Positions 24,661-35,790 of a DNA stretch of 64,000 nt are shown here, piece by piece (the stretch's first letter is position 1; each line of letters opens with the position of its first letter). Origin of the DNA: Paraspadella gotoi (taxonomy: Eukaryota; Chaetognatha); NCBI GenBank assembly GCA_051294375.1, contig CM119270.1:835238-899237 (forward strand), written 5' to 3'. The notes below the pieces were generated by a model. The model did no database searches, had not been told where the DNA came from, and saw only the letters and a list, made by a program, of their open reading frames with translations. The translations under genes were made by a program, and so were the position numbers.

Positions 24661-24779
24661 ATTTTTTTTCTCTCTTTCTCTACTTCTCCGATCTCTCTTT
24701 CTCTCTCTGTGCTGCTCTTTCTTTCGTCGCTTATGATTACTTCCAAAATGAGTTTTAACTCTGGGCAGCCAGTGGCTTA

Positions 24780-25065
24780 AAGTTACGAATCTCTCTTCTC
24801 TCCTCTCCTCTCTCTCTCTCTTCTCTCTCTCGTTCTTCTTTTTTTTTTTTTTTTTCTCTCTAGCCGTCGTCTCTCTTTCTCTCTCTTCTCTCTCTCTTCT
24901 TCCTCCTCTCCCTCCTCTCTCTCTTTGTCCTCTCCTCTTCTCTTCTGATTAGTCAAAACGAGCATCGGCTGATAGTTACGCATCTCTATTCCTCCCCCTA
25001 TTCTGCTCTTTCTACTCCTCTTCTCTTTTCTCTCTCTCTCTCTTTCGTCGCCTTCCGCAACTTCT
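24780..25065. repeat. CT-rich tract
   Basis: CT dinucleotide and TCC-rich sequence with a 20-base poly-T run at about 24837-24856. The Arg/Glu/Lys frame on the minus strand is low complexity. Confidence 0.8.
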
Positions 25066-25201
25066 TAGTTAATTTATTATAAAAATAAAAATTTCGGATT
25101 TACATAAACTAAGTCTACTTGCAAGCTCAGATCTTTGCTTAAAAACGAAAACCGCAAAAACCGCTAACACGGGGGTTTATGTCTCAGAACACCCCCCAGC
25201 T

Positions 25202-25423
25202 ATGAATGCCTTTTTGACAGTTAAGATTTCGATGATCCCTAAATTCCCGACACTTAAAGCTGAACTTAAGGAAAATTCTGGAGGCTCATTTCATCTAAAT
25301 CACCTTTGGGCCGAACTTAATGCCACTGTTATTTGCAACTTTCATTCTATCAAATTAATAAAAAATAATATGTCAACGAGAAACCTAGCGAAAGAGCTGT
25401 TGATTGATTATTACAAAATATAA
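25202..25423 (+). CDS. Doubtful 73-codon open frame
   Basis: Of the short frames in the window, this is one of few with ordinary amino-acid composition (begins MNAFLTVKISMIPKFP, ends LLIDYYKI). It starts at an ATG after GAACACCCCCCAGCT. There is no recognised domain, signal peptide or clear splice site, and no second copy to test conservation. Chance is the likeliest explanation. Confidence 0.1.
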   Translation: MNAFLTVKISMIPKFPTLKAELKENSGGSFHLNHLWAELNATVICNFHSIKLIKNNMSTRNLAKELLIDYYKI

Positions 25424-25683
25424 TAGTTTTTAATAAAAATTAGTTATTTCTGACGTGATATAAATGTTGTGGTAACTCAAACCAGCAATGCAAAAATTTC
25501 AATTTGCAAGATCGGCAAAAGACTGCATGAAAATACATAATTCCCGGTACCTAAAGACAAAAAAACGACATAACGTTTAATAGAAATGGCAAAGGAGTTT
25601 TAAAGAACAAAGATAGTTTGCCAAAAATCATAGAAATGTGCTAAAGTGATGCATGACTTTTCCACGGTGTGGATACACTGTGC

Positions 25684-26160
25684 CCGCCCCCGCCCCCCTA
25701 ATCGTTTGCCGTCATTCTCCCCCCCGCGCCTTTTCCGCCCCTTCCCGCCGCCTCCTTATCTCTCCCACAACTCCCTTCCTTCCTCCATATCTTCCCTCTC
25801 TCTCTCTACCTCTCTTATTCCTCTAATCTCTCTTCTCTCTCTTTATCTCTCTCTCTCTCTTTCTCTCTCTCGCTCTCTCTCATCTCTATATCTCTTCTCT
25901 CTGCTCGTCAACGCTTTTTCACTTTCTTGATTCTTGCAAAACAAGATTCTTTCCAGGAAGCCTGTTTCACATGTTGTCGATTAAAAAACAATTCACTAAA
26001 AACAATATTTTTTTTTCGATTGCTCACGTTTTAAAAACTATTTCACAACCAGAATCCGATAAAATTAAAAAAACAAAATAAAAAATAAATTAAGAAAAGA
26101 AAGTTTGACAATCGGTTTTTTAATGAGATGTGAACAGAGTTACTCGAGGTGGAATGAGAT

Positions 26161-26196
<36 letters not shown>
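25684..26196. repeat. Block E copy 2, right part, with the unoccupied LTR-element target
   Basis: From the C-rich run through TAATCGTTTGCC, a CT tract and TTCTTGCAAAACAAGATTC it matches 27130-27432, the left flank of the LTR element. From AACAATATTTTTTTTTCG through TTTGACAATCGGTTTTTTAA it matches 36086-36260, the right flank. The two halves are contiguous here, so this is the empty site. It ends in a CT tract at 26164-26196. Confidence 0.9.
25996..26000. other. Empty target site CTAAA
   Basis: CTAAA appears once here, and once on each side of the LTR element at 27428-27432 and 36081-36085. Joining the left and right flanks with one CTAAA removed reproduces this site exactly. Confidence 0.85.
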
Positions 26197-26198
<2 letters not shown>

Positions 26199-26349
26199 CA
26201 GCATGATAGGAGTATCAGTAGTGCTGTGACACTCCGAGCGAGTCGAGGTGTATTTTATATAGAGCCGCTGATAAGGATCGATAAAATCAGCTAGAGCGAA
26301 TACAGGTAGACGCGATCGCGTATATATCACGTACTTATGGTTAAGCCAC

Positions 26350-26658
26350 AAAAAATAGCATTAGCAGTGGCTCAGATTCGAGGGTTCTTTTCATTTAAGC
26401 AATAATTAACAACGAGCAAACAAATTTAAGCCTACTATTTCTATGCACAAGCCTATGATTACCCTCCGCTTTCATCTTGACACAACTACCATTTCTCATC
26501 GATTCTTCTGTGACGTACAATTTACTATAGTCTCGGAATTTTTGGCAGACAAGAGAACAATATAGTTCGAAAATGGAACTGTTGGGATTTGACGGACTTG
26601 TTTTTTAATGAAATGTAGGAAAGAAAGTCTAATGGCATGCAAAAAACGTCGAGAGAAG

Positions 26659-26708
<50 letters not shown>

Positions 26709-27433
26709 AGGCAACAGACGAGAGAGAATAGAGTATAGGGACGCAGAAAGAGAGAGAGAGAGAGGAGGAGAGACGGAGAAGAGTACGGAGAGAGGAGGAG
26801 AAAGAGGTGGGAAGCAGAGAAGAGAGACGAGCAGAGAGAGAGAGAGAGACGAGAGAGAAAAGGGGAGAGAGAAGAGAGAGGAGAGGAGAGAGAGCGAGAG
26901 AGAGAGTAGGGAGAGAGAGAGAGGAGACGGAGAGAGAAGAGAGGAAGAGAGAGAGAGGAGAGAGAGGGAGAGGAGAGAGAAGCAGAGAGAGAGACAGAGC
27001 AGAGACGTGATAAATGAGCCGTGCGTTTAATAAGATGCAACGCGGAAAAAGATGAAGGTAAACGTCGAAAAGGACAGGAAATCTTTTTCCGCGGAATTTT
27101 CCCTTCAAGTTTTTGGCAATCACCCCCCCCGCCCCCCATAATCGTTGCCTCATCTCCCCCCCCAGTCCAGACCTTTTCCCCCTTCCCCCCGCTCCCTATC
27201 TCGCTCCCACACTCGCTTCCTCTCCCTCCATATCTTCCTCTCTCCTCTCAACTCTCTTTCCTCATTAATTCTCGTCTTCTCTCTCTTATATCTCCTCTCT
27301 CTCTCTCTCGTCTATCTGCTCATCTCTCTCTCTCTCTTATCTCGTCACTTTTTTCATTCTTGCAAAACAAGATTCTTTCAGGAAGCCCGTGGTTTCGCTG
27401 TCTTGTCAGGATTAAAAAACAATTTCACTAAAG
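26350..27433. repeat. Block E, copy 3
   Basis: Starts abruptly at AAAAATAGCATTAGCAGTGG and follows copy 1 through the GA tract (about 26660-27000), GCGTTTAATAAGATGC, the poly-C run at 27123-27136 and a CT tract to TTCTTGCAAAACAAGATTC. It is cut by the LTR element at 27434. The 150 bases before it (26197-26349) match nothing else in the window. Confidence 0.85.
27428..27432. other. Target-site duplication, left copy (CTAAA)
   Basis: CTAAA one base before the LTR start. The same five bases follow the 3' LTR at 36081-36085, again with one extra G between. The extra G on each side is either part of the element or a sequence error. Confidence 0.75.
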
Positions 27434-27710
27434 TGTCAGGAATGACTCCTGGTGCAACCCATAAGTAAATCTCGGCCCCAGTGTTTAGAAATGACCACTT
27501 TTCTTTCTTTGTAAAATGTAAACATTTGTGTACTTCGTGATTCTGTCGGGAAATCTTGCGTAGTCTTTGCCGTGGCTCCGAAGGAAACGTTTCGCTCTTG
27601 GTATTATTTTGCTATTTGTTTACCTTATATATATAAATAGATTTCAAACACTGTGTTTTATAGGTCAAGAGAATTCGTCAGAACTATCTCGTAGCTAGAG
27701 TATAGTGACA
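27434..27710 (+). repeat. 5' LTR, 277 bp
   Basis: Begins TGTCAGGAATGAC and ends CTAGAGTATAGTGACA. It aligns along its whole length with 35791-36079, with long identical stretches such as GAAATGACCACTTTTC. Most differences are single-base insertions or deletions, few are substitutions, so the true divergence may be small and the insertion young. Confidence 0.93.
27626..27640 (+). promoter_or_regulatory. TATA-like element in the LTR
   Basis: TATATATATAAATAG lies in the second half of the LTR, where a retrotransposon promoter is expected. The 3' LTR has the related TTATATATATTAC at 35981. The transcription start is not identifiable by eye. Confidence 0.35.
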
Positions 27711-27728
27711 TGGTGCATCGCTTGTTCG
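27711..27728 (+). other. Primer-binding site
   Basis: TGGTGCATCGCTTGTTCG directly follows the LTR. TGG complements the CCA end of a tRNA, as required. The first ten bases match the complement of the 3' end of animal tRNA-Gly as I remember it; the rest do not. tRNA identity is therefore tentative. Confidence 0.65.
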
Positions 27729-29570
27729 GTCCCCACGTTACTGTGCGCTAGAGCTACTTAAGTGGGGTGGGGTGTGTGATATTTATAATGTATAGGTTTT
27801 AAGCTGATAATTATACAGCACTTTAAGTGGGTAATTCCCCGGGGCGGGTAAAAAGTAAAGGTCTCAACTGGCGCGTCGGTAGATGTTTAACTCCAGACCG
27901 CCTGTCGCATTTCACGTGAAGCGAGCGTCGACGTAGCACGTTAATAGCGTATGAAAAAATAATTGTACAGGTATAGGAGGATAACCTGGTTTCCCCTGCA
28001 TATCGACGAGAGGTGCGCTATAAAAATTTTCTCTTCGTCAGCTATAATGACGTTTTGTCACGAATGTAGGGGCAGAAATATTTTTTAAATAAATATTGAC
28101 CTCGATTTTTTTTTATTATTGTTTTTTTTTTTACTAGCGTTTCCGGAGGGTCCGAAGGCATCCAATATCAAAAAAAAAAACGGACTGTCTGAATTTTTAG
28201 CGCAACGTGTGCCGCTCTCCGTCACTTCGAGAATAATTTTTTTGTCGCCTGAGATTTTGAAAGCTTGGCGAATTTTTCGCAATTTTCTTCTTGCCGCGCA
28301 TAGAACGATTTTTGATATTTGGATTCAACGTCGATTTGTGACGGTGTTTCGGCGGCGAAATGTCTCTCTATTTTGTTATAGGGCGATCGAGATTTTGCCT
28401 CCGTTTGGCCGACGAAATAATGGATTTCCTTTATTTTTTTTTCCTAGACTCTCTCTCTACTGATACGTCGCCTCCGCTTTTCGAAGAATTTCGACCCCGT
28501 ATGTTACCGGTGAATTCTCTCTTGCCGAGCCTCGACGTCAAAACTTCTTGAACGGGAAAGACCCGCGTCGACGGCCGGAAATTCCTGAACTAACGCCTTT
28601 CACGTTTGAGTTTTTCTTTGCCGGAGCTTCATGGCGGCGTTTCTCGTTTAGAAAACGCGGGGTGAAGAGCGTGTTCAATGGATGTGATTATTTCAAGGAT
28701 CTAAAAGTTTGAAGTTTCATTGAAAACAAAGGGCGAAATAGCACGTCTCGATCAAATGGAGATAATTTTATTTTTTCGTTGGAAGTCCATTTACAAACGG
28801 ATTCGACGTGTTTTAAAACTAAGTGGAGTCTGTCATCCTCTACGGTTGTATAAGAAGATAAAAGATTACACTCCACGCCCGGTCTCGATCCTTGCGAATT
28901 TCATCGTCGAACAAATTCTTCCCCACGTGATCTGATATTTAAACTAATTTTCATGTAGTCGAAATTTTGTTAAACAACCGGTTTTAAACTGTTTTCTCCG
29001 GCGAAACTGGATATCCTAAACAAAGAGTAAATAGACAAATCTTTTTCTAAATAAAATTCCGATTACACGATCGTTTGAACTAAATTTTCCGAGCGCTTAA
29101 CGAGGACTCGAAACAAGATTCCGATGCACGCATCGGAGCGTTGCGGTCTACCGTGTTCGACGACGTCATTCTTGCTTGAATTCCCGATGGATGCATCGAC
29201 GCTAGAAGTCGAAGCGATAAAACAACTCAGCGACATATTCCGATGCAATCGACGATAGCCTTTTAAAGTTTTGCTTCAGATTACGCGTGTAAATTAAACG
29301 TGATTTCGTGATTCTAGTGAAAGAAGCTCACGCTTTTCAAATTTAAGAGACAAATTTAAGTAACATAAATTTCGATTCCCTGCAAGATGCTAGCAGACTC
29401 CCTTTTTTTCACGAGAACGGGGTAATGGGATGGAATGGATCTTTTGAAGACGACGACGACAACGATTCGTTCTAATTCTGGCATTTGTTTTTGGAAAACC
29501 AAGAAAACAAGAAAATGAAAAAAAAATGGAAAGAACTAACTAAACAAAAAAAAGGGTCAACCTTTCGTCT
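27729..29570. other. Leader and unexplained internal segment of the LTR element
   Basis: No counterpart in the second element or elsewhere in the window. Frames of 60-115 codons at 28085-28551 and 28688-28935 occur on both strands and show no family motif. The 28100-29300 part has the texture of ordinary unique insect-like DNA, so it could be captured host sequence or a nested insertion. Confidence 0.45.
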
Positions 29571-29574
29571 TCCC

Positions 29575-29692
29575 ACTCTAGATTCTCAACCTCTCAATTC
29601 TCCAACTCTCGATTCCTCAACTCTCGATTCTCAACTCTCGATTCTTCTCAACTCTCGATTCTCCACTCTCGAATTCTCAACTTCTCAATTTC
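29575..29692. repeat. 14-bp minisatellite (TCAACTCTCGATTC)
   Basis: About eight imperfect units of TCAACTCTCGATTC, varied as CTCAATTC or CCACTCTCG. It sits immediately before the GC-rich internal part of the element. Short tandem repeats are common in retrotransposon leaders. Confidence 0.85.
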
Positions 29693-29744
29693 TGCTTAAT
29701 GGAAACAAAGAAACTTCACTGGCGCACCTCGACTCCTAAATCTC

Positions 29745-30240
29745 GAGTTGGAAATTCTCACGGGCTTGCAATGCGACCTTCTTTCTTCTTCTGTGAAAAA
29801 GTCGGCAACCGAGCCGGGCCGATCGAGCCGCGCGGCTTCGCCGATCACGAGGATTCGGTTCCAGGCGCACAAACGGAACCGGTGCTACGCAGCAGCGAGG
29901 ATCGACGACCTTTGCTGTGCTTGGATCGCAAGCAAGCTGTTCCGGTCCTTGGTCTCTTTCTCTTAAACCTGAACGGAAGAAGAGCAGCAAATTGGGACCA
30001 GCTGCAGCCGACGGGCAACGGTCAAAGGAAAAGTTAACGTGCTCTCTTCTGGATGCGAAGCCAGCAGGCAAGCAGCTGCAGTCTGAAAGACGCTGGAAAG
30101 AAAATACGACGCAAGCTTCTTTCCGCCGATCGTGAGAATGCGGGGCGGAGCAGCAGGCGGAAGCGCCGCAACGCGACCCCTTTTTTTCGCCTGGACCAGG
30201 TGCAGAGTGCCCGAAACGATTGTTATGAACTTTGAAAGTT
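29745..30240. other. GC-rich internal part of the LTR element, shared with the second copy
   Basis: Aligns with 50140-50745. Shared landmarks are CCGAGCCGG, ATTCGGTTCC, CGGAGCAG, CCCTGGACC versus CGCCTGGACC, and AGTGCCCGA, followed by ATTGAAC/AACTTTGAAAGTTT. Frames exist in several phases (72-112 codons) but none is conserved clearly between copies. Its position suggests the start of the coding part, but no gag motif is visible. Confidence 0.5.
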
Positions 30241-32836
30241 TAAAATGACTTTAAAAGAATCGATTGACATGTCATTAAAATGCGAATTCATATCATAAAG
30301 AATATGTCACTGAGGTAGTGGGCTGTTTAAAAATGCGCAACTTTAATGATTTATTTTTTTTAAAATTTTGGCACCAGGTATTTGTAAAGGTGAAAAGTAT
30401 GTAGGGTGATGTACAGTTTGAAGATCATAGATATTGTAATAAGGTATACAGCAATATGGCCTAGAAAGATGATAAGTTTTGTGAGTTAGACAATTTTGAA
30501 CAAATATATTTTAAGATGAAGCTTACCAGTTGTGAGTTAGGTTTTAGAACATGCGACTTTTAATATATTATAGCTGTTTTAAAAGTCATTTTATAATATA
30601 ATTAGCTTTATCTCTATAGTAATAGATTGTGGAATATTGTTTTAGATAAATAAACAATAATTTGAACTATGCAATTATATATTAGTAATAATAATATAAA
30701 GATTTTAATCTTGACGAAGATGTATTTGTTATTATATTATCTATAAAGTTATTACTGGGTCTTTGAATAAATGTTAAATGTATATATATATATGGTATAT
30801 ATGTAATATAGTAGTATATATATTTGTATATTGGCAGTTAAGTTATATTTTTATATAAAAGTATAGTTCTTTATTCTGAAATATAAGATTTTTTTAGAAA
30901 GAATCAAATCTTCATTACCTATGCATTGATTAATAAATTTTAGATGCGTTGGTGTTTAAGTATTAAAAGAAATAATAGTAATATTAATTAAATATATGAT
31001 AACAATTGAATTATATATAGTTGTACAGAAGAAGTGATGCAATTTAGATCCGCCTTAATGGAATACATTGGGGGGTGAATTATAAAAACGAGTTAGTGAT
31101 AAAATGTGTTTTTTTGATTCTTATATAATTATTTTATGTAATATATGATAATTAATGTTATGTGTTATGGGTTCTTGAAATATGGAAAGATCGAATGTTA
31201 ATGTTAAGTGTTTTTTTCTTGTAAGGAACTACATCTTTGTAAGCGCTAAGGGTAAACTGCAATCTTCAATTTTGGCTATGAATTTTATTGAATTCCATTC
31301 AATTTATTTGGATTGATACTCTTTCTGTTTTTTCCATTAAGTTGTTGGTTATAAATAGGTGATATCTATCATAACTTTTTTTAAAGTTGTTAGAAGATAG
31401 TTTTCATATTCTTTAAATTTTAAGACTACAAATGTGATCTTGGAAGATGGTGTAGGGTGAAGGTTAACTATATACAACTAAACAATTATATCTTAAATTA
31501 TAATACAGTTTATATGCAAACGTTAACTGAAGGTGACAGTTGATTCTTAATTAATTTAAACTGTTAATTAAAATAAGAGAGGGCAACGAATTTAGAGTGT
31601 AACCTTAGTATATTGCATAGTTTTCTGTTACTAAAACATCTCAATGCTGTAACTTGTAATGATAATATGACTTTAATATGTAAGTATGTAATATGTGATA
31701 TATTAACATAGGATAACTATGAATTGTTACATACCAAGTATGAACATTATAATTCACTTTGTGAAATTTTACTAAAACAAGTAGATGCAACCTGTTGTTT
31801 TCTAAAAACTTTTCTTTTCTCAAAGGTCGGAATTTGCGTGATGCTTATACCACCGCACGGAAATAATTAGTTTAAAGTCAGTGTGTGGGAAAAATTGTGT
31901 AAAAATTAACAATGAGATAATATGATAATAATAGGACCGGGGTACTTCATGCCCTTATTAGAAAAGGTGATGATTGTTTTATTCAGGATGCCAGAAAGAA
32001 GCTCTGTCTGATGAAAAGAGAATGAATTTGTTACAGCACTTCCTCTAAGATGTTTGATATACCAGTCTGTTTTATTCCTTCGTTTTTAAATGCTGGGATC
32101 AGCTAACAAGGTAGTTGCCCGAGATGAGGTGCCCTGGTGATGCACCCACTGCTGGAATGTTTTTTTGTTGACCTAGTCATGATATAAATCTCATGGTGTT
32201 TGTTCAACTTTCAAGTCGTTTTCCTCTATAAGCAAGGGAAAGTCATGAATAGGTACTTTTGAGGCGGGTAAAAAGGCCCCTTCGGCAAAACTTAAAAATG
32301 TAGGATATATCAGTTTGGAAAACGTGCAGAATCTATTTTTGGGGGTGTCTACGGTTGAGGCTACCAGCTGGCGAGTGTCCAGGGCGGACCACCCTCTGGT
32401 TGTATGCCGAATCTAAACCTAATCCCGTGGTGATGTTAAAATCGGGCGTCTAGGCTGACGTAAAATCGAGCTCAAAATGAAAGGTCCAATCTACGTCAAA
32501 ATGCGTCTCTTATACCTGTGTGTTATATGACCGCACAGGTGATTCTCACTGCACTGCTGTTGTGATTTACTGCATTTGCAATTCTTTTATAAAAAATCCT
32601 CCCAATCAAATTTCTCTAATCGCGCATTGATGAATAGAAGAAAAGGCGCTCATTTTCGTTTCTGAGGAGATCCTCACGGGACAAAGGTTTTTTAGAGATT
32701 ACAAGAGTGAATATAAGGATATATCCAGTTGCCTGAACGCCGGGACCGCGTTTTGTACAAAGATAAAAGTGTTACAGCAGCAGAATCCCCTTCCATTGTT
32801 AAGTGGAGTTAATGGATCTCTGATCGTCTACTACGC
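30241..32836. other. AT-rich then mixed internal DNA of the LTR element
   Basis: Dense in stop codons on both strands. Short blocks align with 50760-53690, for example CAGTTGTGA (30526 / 51083) and GGGCGTCTA (32443 / 53281). A (TA)n run lies at 30780-30820. No gene call is possible. Confidence 0.5.
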
Positions 32837-32890
32837 CCAGACAAGAATGACTGTCTGTTACTAAGAGTTCGTAAACTTACTGTGCTAAGG
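32837..32890 (+). pseudogene. Possible coding remnant in the LTR element
   Basis: Eighteen codons beginning P-D-K-N and containing L-L-L-R align with codons at 53743-53800 in the second element (P-D-K-N-E-S-L-C-L-R-L). Several differences fall at third positions (GAC/GAT, AAG/AAA, CTG/CTT), as expected if both descend from a translated sequence. The stretch is short and the family is not recognised. Confidence 0.3.
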
Positions 32891-32913
32891 ATTTTCTCTA
32901 TGTTAAGATGAAT

Positions 32914-33040
32914 GAACAAGGTATAATTTAGCAAATTTTTTATAGAGAAAGGTATTCTCCACATTTTCCTGGAACGAACAAGATATATTTACAGAAATTT
33001 TTTGGTGAGAGAAAAGGGATGTCTCCACATTTTCTGGTTT
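32914..33040. repeat. 62-bp tandem duplication
   Basis: Two head-to-tail units start with GAACAAG (32914 and 32976) and share AGAAA, CTCCACATTTTC and CTGG in order. I do not see the duplication in the second element. Confidence 0.7.
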
Positions 33041-35780
33041 CTGAATTTGACAAAGACTTCCTGTTTGAAGTCATTCTGGGAGTAACATGATTAGTGGACA
33101 ACTGCTTCGTCCAGACTACGTTTAATTGATTTGCTCTGAAGTATTAACAACAGGGTGAATGACGGTTAAGGGAAAAGATTAAACTTGCCATTTCTTTTAA
33201 AACCGTATGCAGGGAAACTATTGTTGTCATGGTTGTGAGTGAGATTAATGAAATTTTTGTGGGAGGGGTAGTGAGTGAAATTAATAGGAAAATTAAATTT
33301 CATTTACTTGAACAATAGCAACATTTCTTTCGTTTCTGTTTCCTAATGTTGTTCTCTTTAAGGAATCCCACAGTTCCAGATCCACATCGCTCATATCCAC
33401 ACACTCGCCAGCGAGATAACGCGCGCTACAAGCTCACTAGAAGTATAGCCACGAGGTTTTTGTTAAAAGAGGTGATAGGCCCTGCGCAGGATTAGAACAT
33501 GTTACATGTTACGAGTATGTTGACAATAGAAACTGTCACCTAGTTTGAAACTCACGATAATGTGTCTCTTCATTAATACAAAAAGGAACTCTGGATACAG
33601 GATCCAGCTATGGTTAGTCATGTATGGATGAAATAGGTTACTGATATTTTCATTTCAACTATAGCAAAATTCGTCTCTCTAAGAATATAATCGAAAGGCA
33701 TAATGAGACATCAATTTTCAATTATTATAGTTTGCAATTTTATTAAAAATTTTATATGAGAGAGTATTTTAAAGTAAAAATAAAACTACAAGCTCGTGGA
33801 TTAAATGTAAAATACTAAGTTTATTGAAATACTTTCACAGATGAAGAAAAATTTTACTCCACTGCTGATTCATAGTTTTGTGGAATGTCGTGATGGTACG
33901 TACCGCACGGTAATGCATTGGTATGTAACTGACTCGACTGACCGACTTATAACTTGGGTATTAATTTTTCCTCTTCTAAGATGTTCTAAAAATCTAAACT
34001 TTTGTACATATATACTTAAGAGAACAAGTGTTGCTCTCAAGTGATAAGCAAAAATCCGGTTGATAATATTTAAGTTGAATATTCTTTGAAAAAAATTTTT
34101 ATAGCTTATAATGTCTGAAATGATGAAAATAATTAAAGACATTTGTTTTTTTGGCAACTGTTTGTGTGTGCTTCCTGTTATAGCTGTGATGCTGCACACT
34201 GGAGCATTTCCCGCACGTTGCTTTTAACATATATACTCTTCACGGCCTTGCACGCGTTGTTGTTGTCTTGTTCTTTTGTAAAAGAAAGAAAGTTTTAAAA
34301 TTTTATCATGGAATAACTAAGAGATGCAGTAACTTTTCCAATTTAATTTTTTTATGTCATAATGTTATCAACAATGTTAAGGAATAATAAATTAAATATC
34401 AGTTATAGTGATAAAGGACTGTAAATTAGAATGATAAATAATTAAATCACGTATTTTTTGCACAAATGCCACATTAATATTTTTTTGGAAAAGAGGGAAC
34501 AGAATGGAGTGTGACATTGTAAAAAAAAGCATTTGAAAAAAATACTTGAATTGCGTTGTACCATAGTTGAGAGACTGAACAGCATCTTAATACAGGCGGC
34601 GCTGACCTCCTGTGACCAAGTCAAAAGTCAAGAAGGTTACGAAGAAAAAGGTCACATTTAGACGATTGATCAACGTTATTTTATGTGACGGCTAAGTAAT
34701 AATCATGGATTGACATAAGTTATTAATTAATTAATAAGTTTAATTTGTTTAGTTGTCTAATTCATTTACAGTAAGAATTAATTGCATGTCCTATTCGTGA
34801 TGATTCACTCATATTAAAGAACTCTAATCACTGATTACGGTTGAAATCGTGACCCTGCATTAGAATGTGCGGGACTGATTCGTGCACAATATTGTTTCTT
34901 AGCACACGACATTAATCAGCTAATCAAATATGTCTAATTACTATCATTACTTAATTCTTAATATTGTACTTATTGATATCATAATTCGAGTCATTCAAAC
35001 ATCAACCACTTTTATATTTTTATTGATATTCCTTAAGCTTCAAGATGCACCACAGATTCTGGCGTTCCATTGGCGATTCACCATGAGATGAGGAATGCGA
35101 AACCACAGTTCACTGGCCTGCCCATGTCGAGGATTCCATAGTTTGTTTACTTTCGATCGCGCAATTGGTCGAAACAGGAGTTTAACTCAGAGTGACAAAA
35201 GTTTGGTTTACTTCGATCGCGCTTTTGATCGAAGCAACTTTAATTGCAGTATAAAAAAATATAAATTTTGATCAATTTAGTTATTAATTTGGCAGATTAG
35301 TAGCAAAGTTTGAAATTTAAATTAGAGTTATTAGATTGTATTAAGTTGAGCTCTAATCAATAGTTTCAGAAATCCGTTGTCTTCTAAGCTAAACAATGGC
35401 GTTACGTCCGTCAGAGTTAGCCTGAGGTTGCCAAGGAAATATGTAAACATTTTTTTTGTTTTTGTTTCACATTTAGTTGCCAAATATTGGTTTGATTGAT
35501 CATTTATGATATTGGCTATTTTAACTTTGGCTTTGCCGGCTTATTCGCTGCGAGGACTGGTTTTATCCCTTATGACGCGTCTTTCGTTTTTTAAGTGTCT
35601 ATACTATTTAAGCTCACAATTTTATGCCAACTTGTTTTAATCTAATTATTGTAGCTGCATTTACCTTTTCCTCCTGAGGCCACGTGTTGTGTTTAGTATT
35701 GTTGTTTTTGCTCCGTCCTCTATTTTCTTCTTTCCGTTTTCTTTTCGAATAAATAATAGTAACTTTAATTAATTATATTT
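33041..35780. other. 3' internal region of the LTR element
   Basis: Good blockwise match to 54440-56800, including AAGGAATCCCACAG (33360 / 54582), GGATCCAGCTATGGT (33600 / 54871), AATACAGGCGG (34589 / 55779) and GGTCACATTTAGACGATTGA (34650 / 55839). The last of these is the best conserved piece outside the LTRs. A near-duplicate TTTACTTCGATCGCGC lies at about 35146 and 35208 only in this copy. Confidence 0.6.
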
Positions 35781-35781
35781 T

Positions 35782-35790
35782 AGGAGGGCG
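35782..35790 (+). other. Polypurine tract
   Basis: AGGAGGGCG directly precedes the TGTCA start of the 3' LTR, where plus-strand priming occurs in LTR elements. The second copy has AGGAAGGGCGG at 56803-56813. Confidence 0.7.

Noticed and set aside
28720-28935. 71-codon frame with basic, protein-like composition inside the LTR element
   Set aside because: An equally long frame overlaps it on the other strand, there is no family motif and there is no second copy for comparison.
30180-30225. Primer-binding site (AGTGCCCGA) marking a different 5' LTR end
   Set aside because: It lacks the preceding CA-TGG junction, and a proper LTR/PBS junction exists at 27710/27711.
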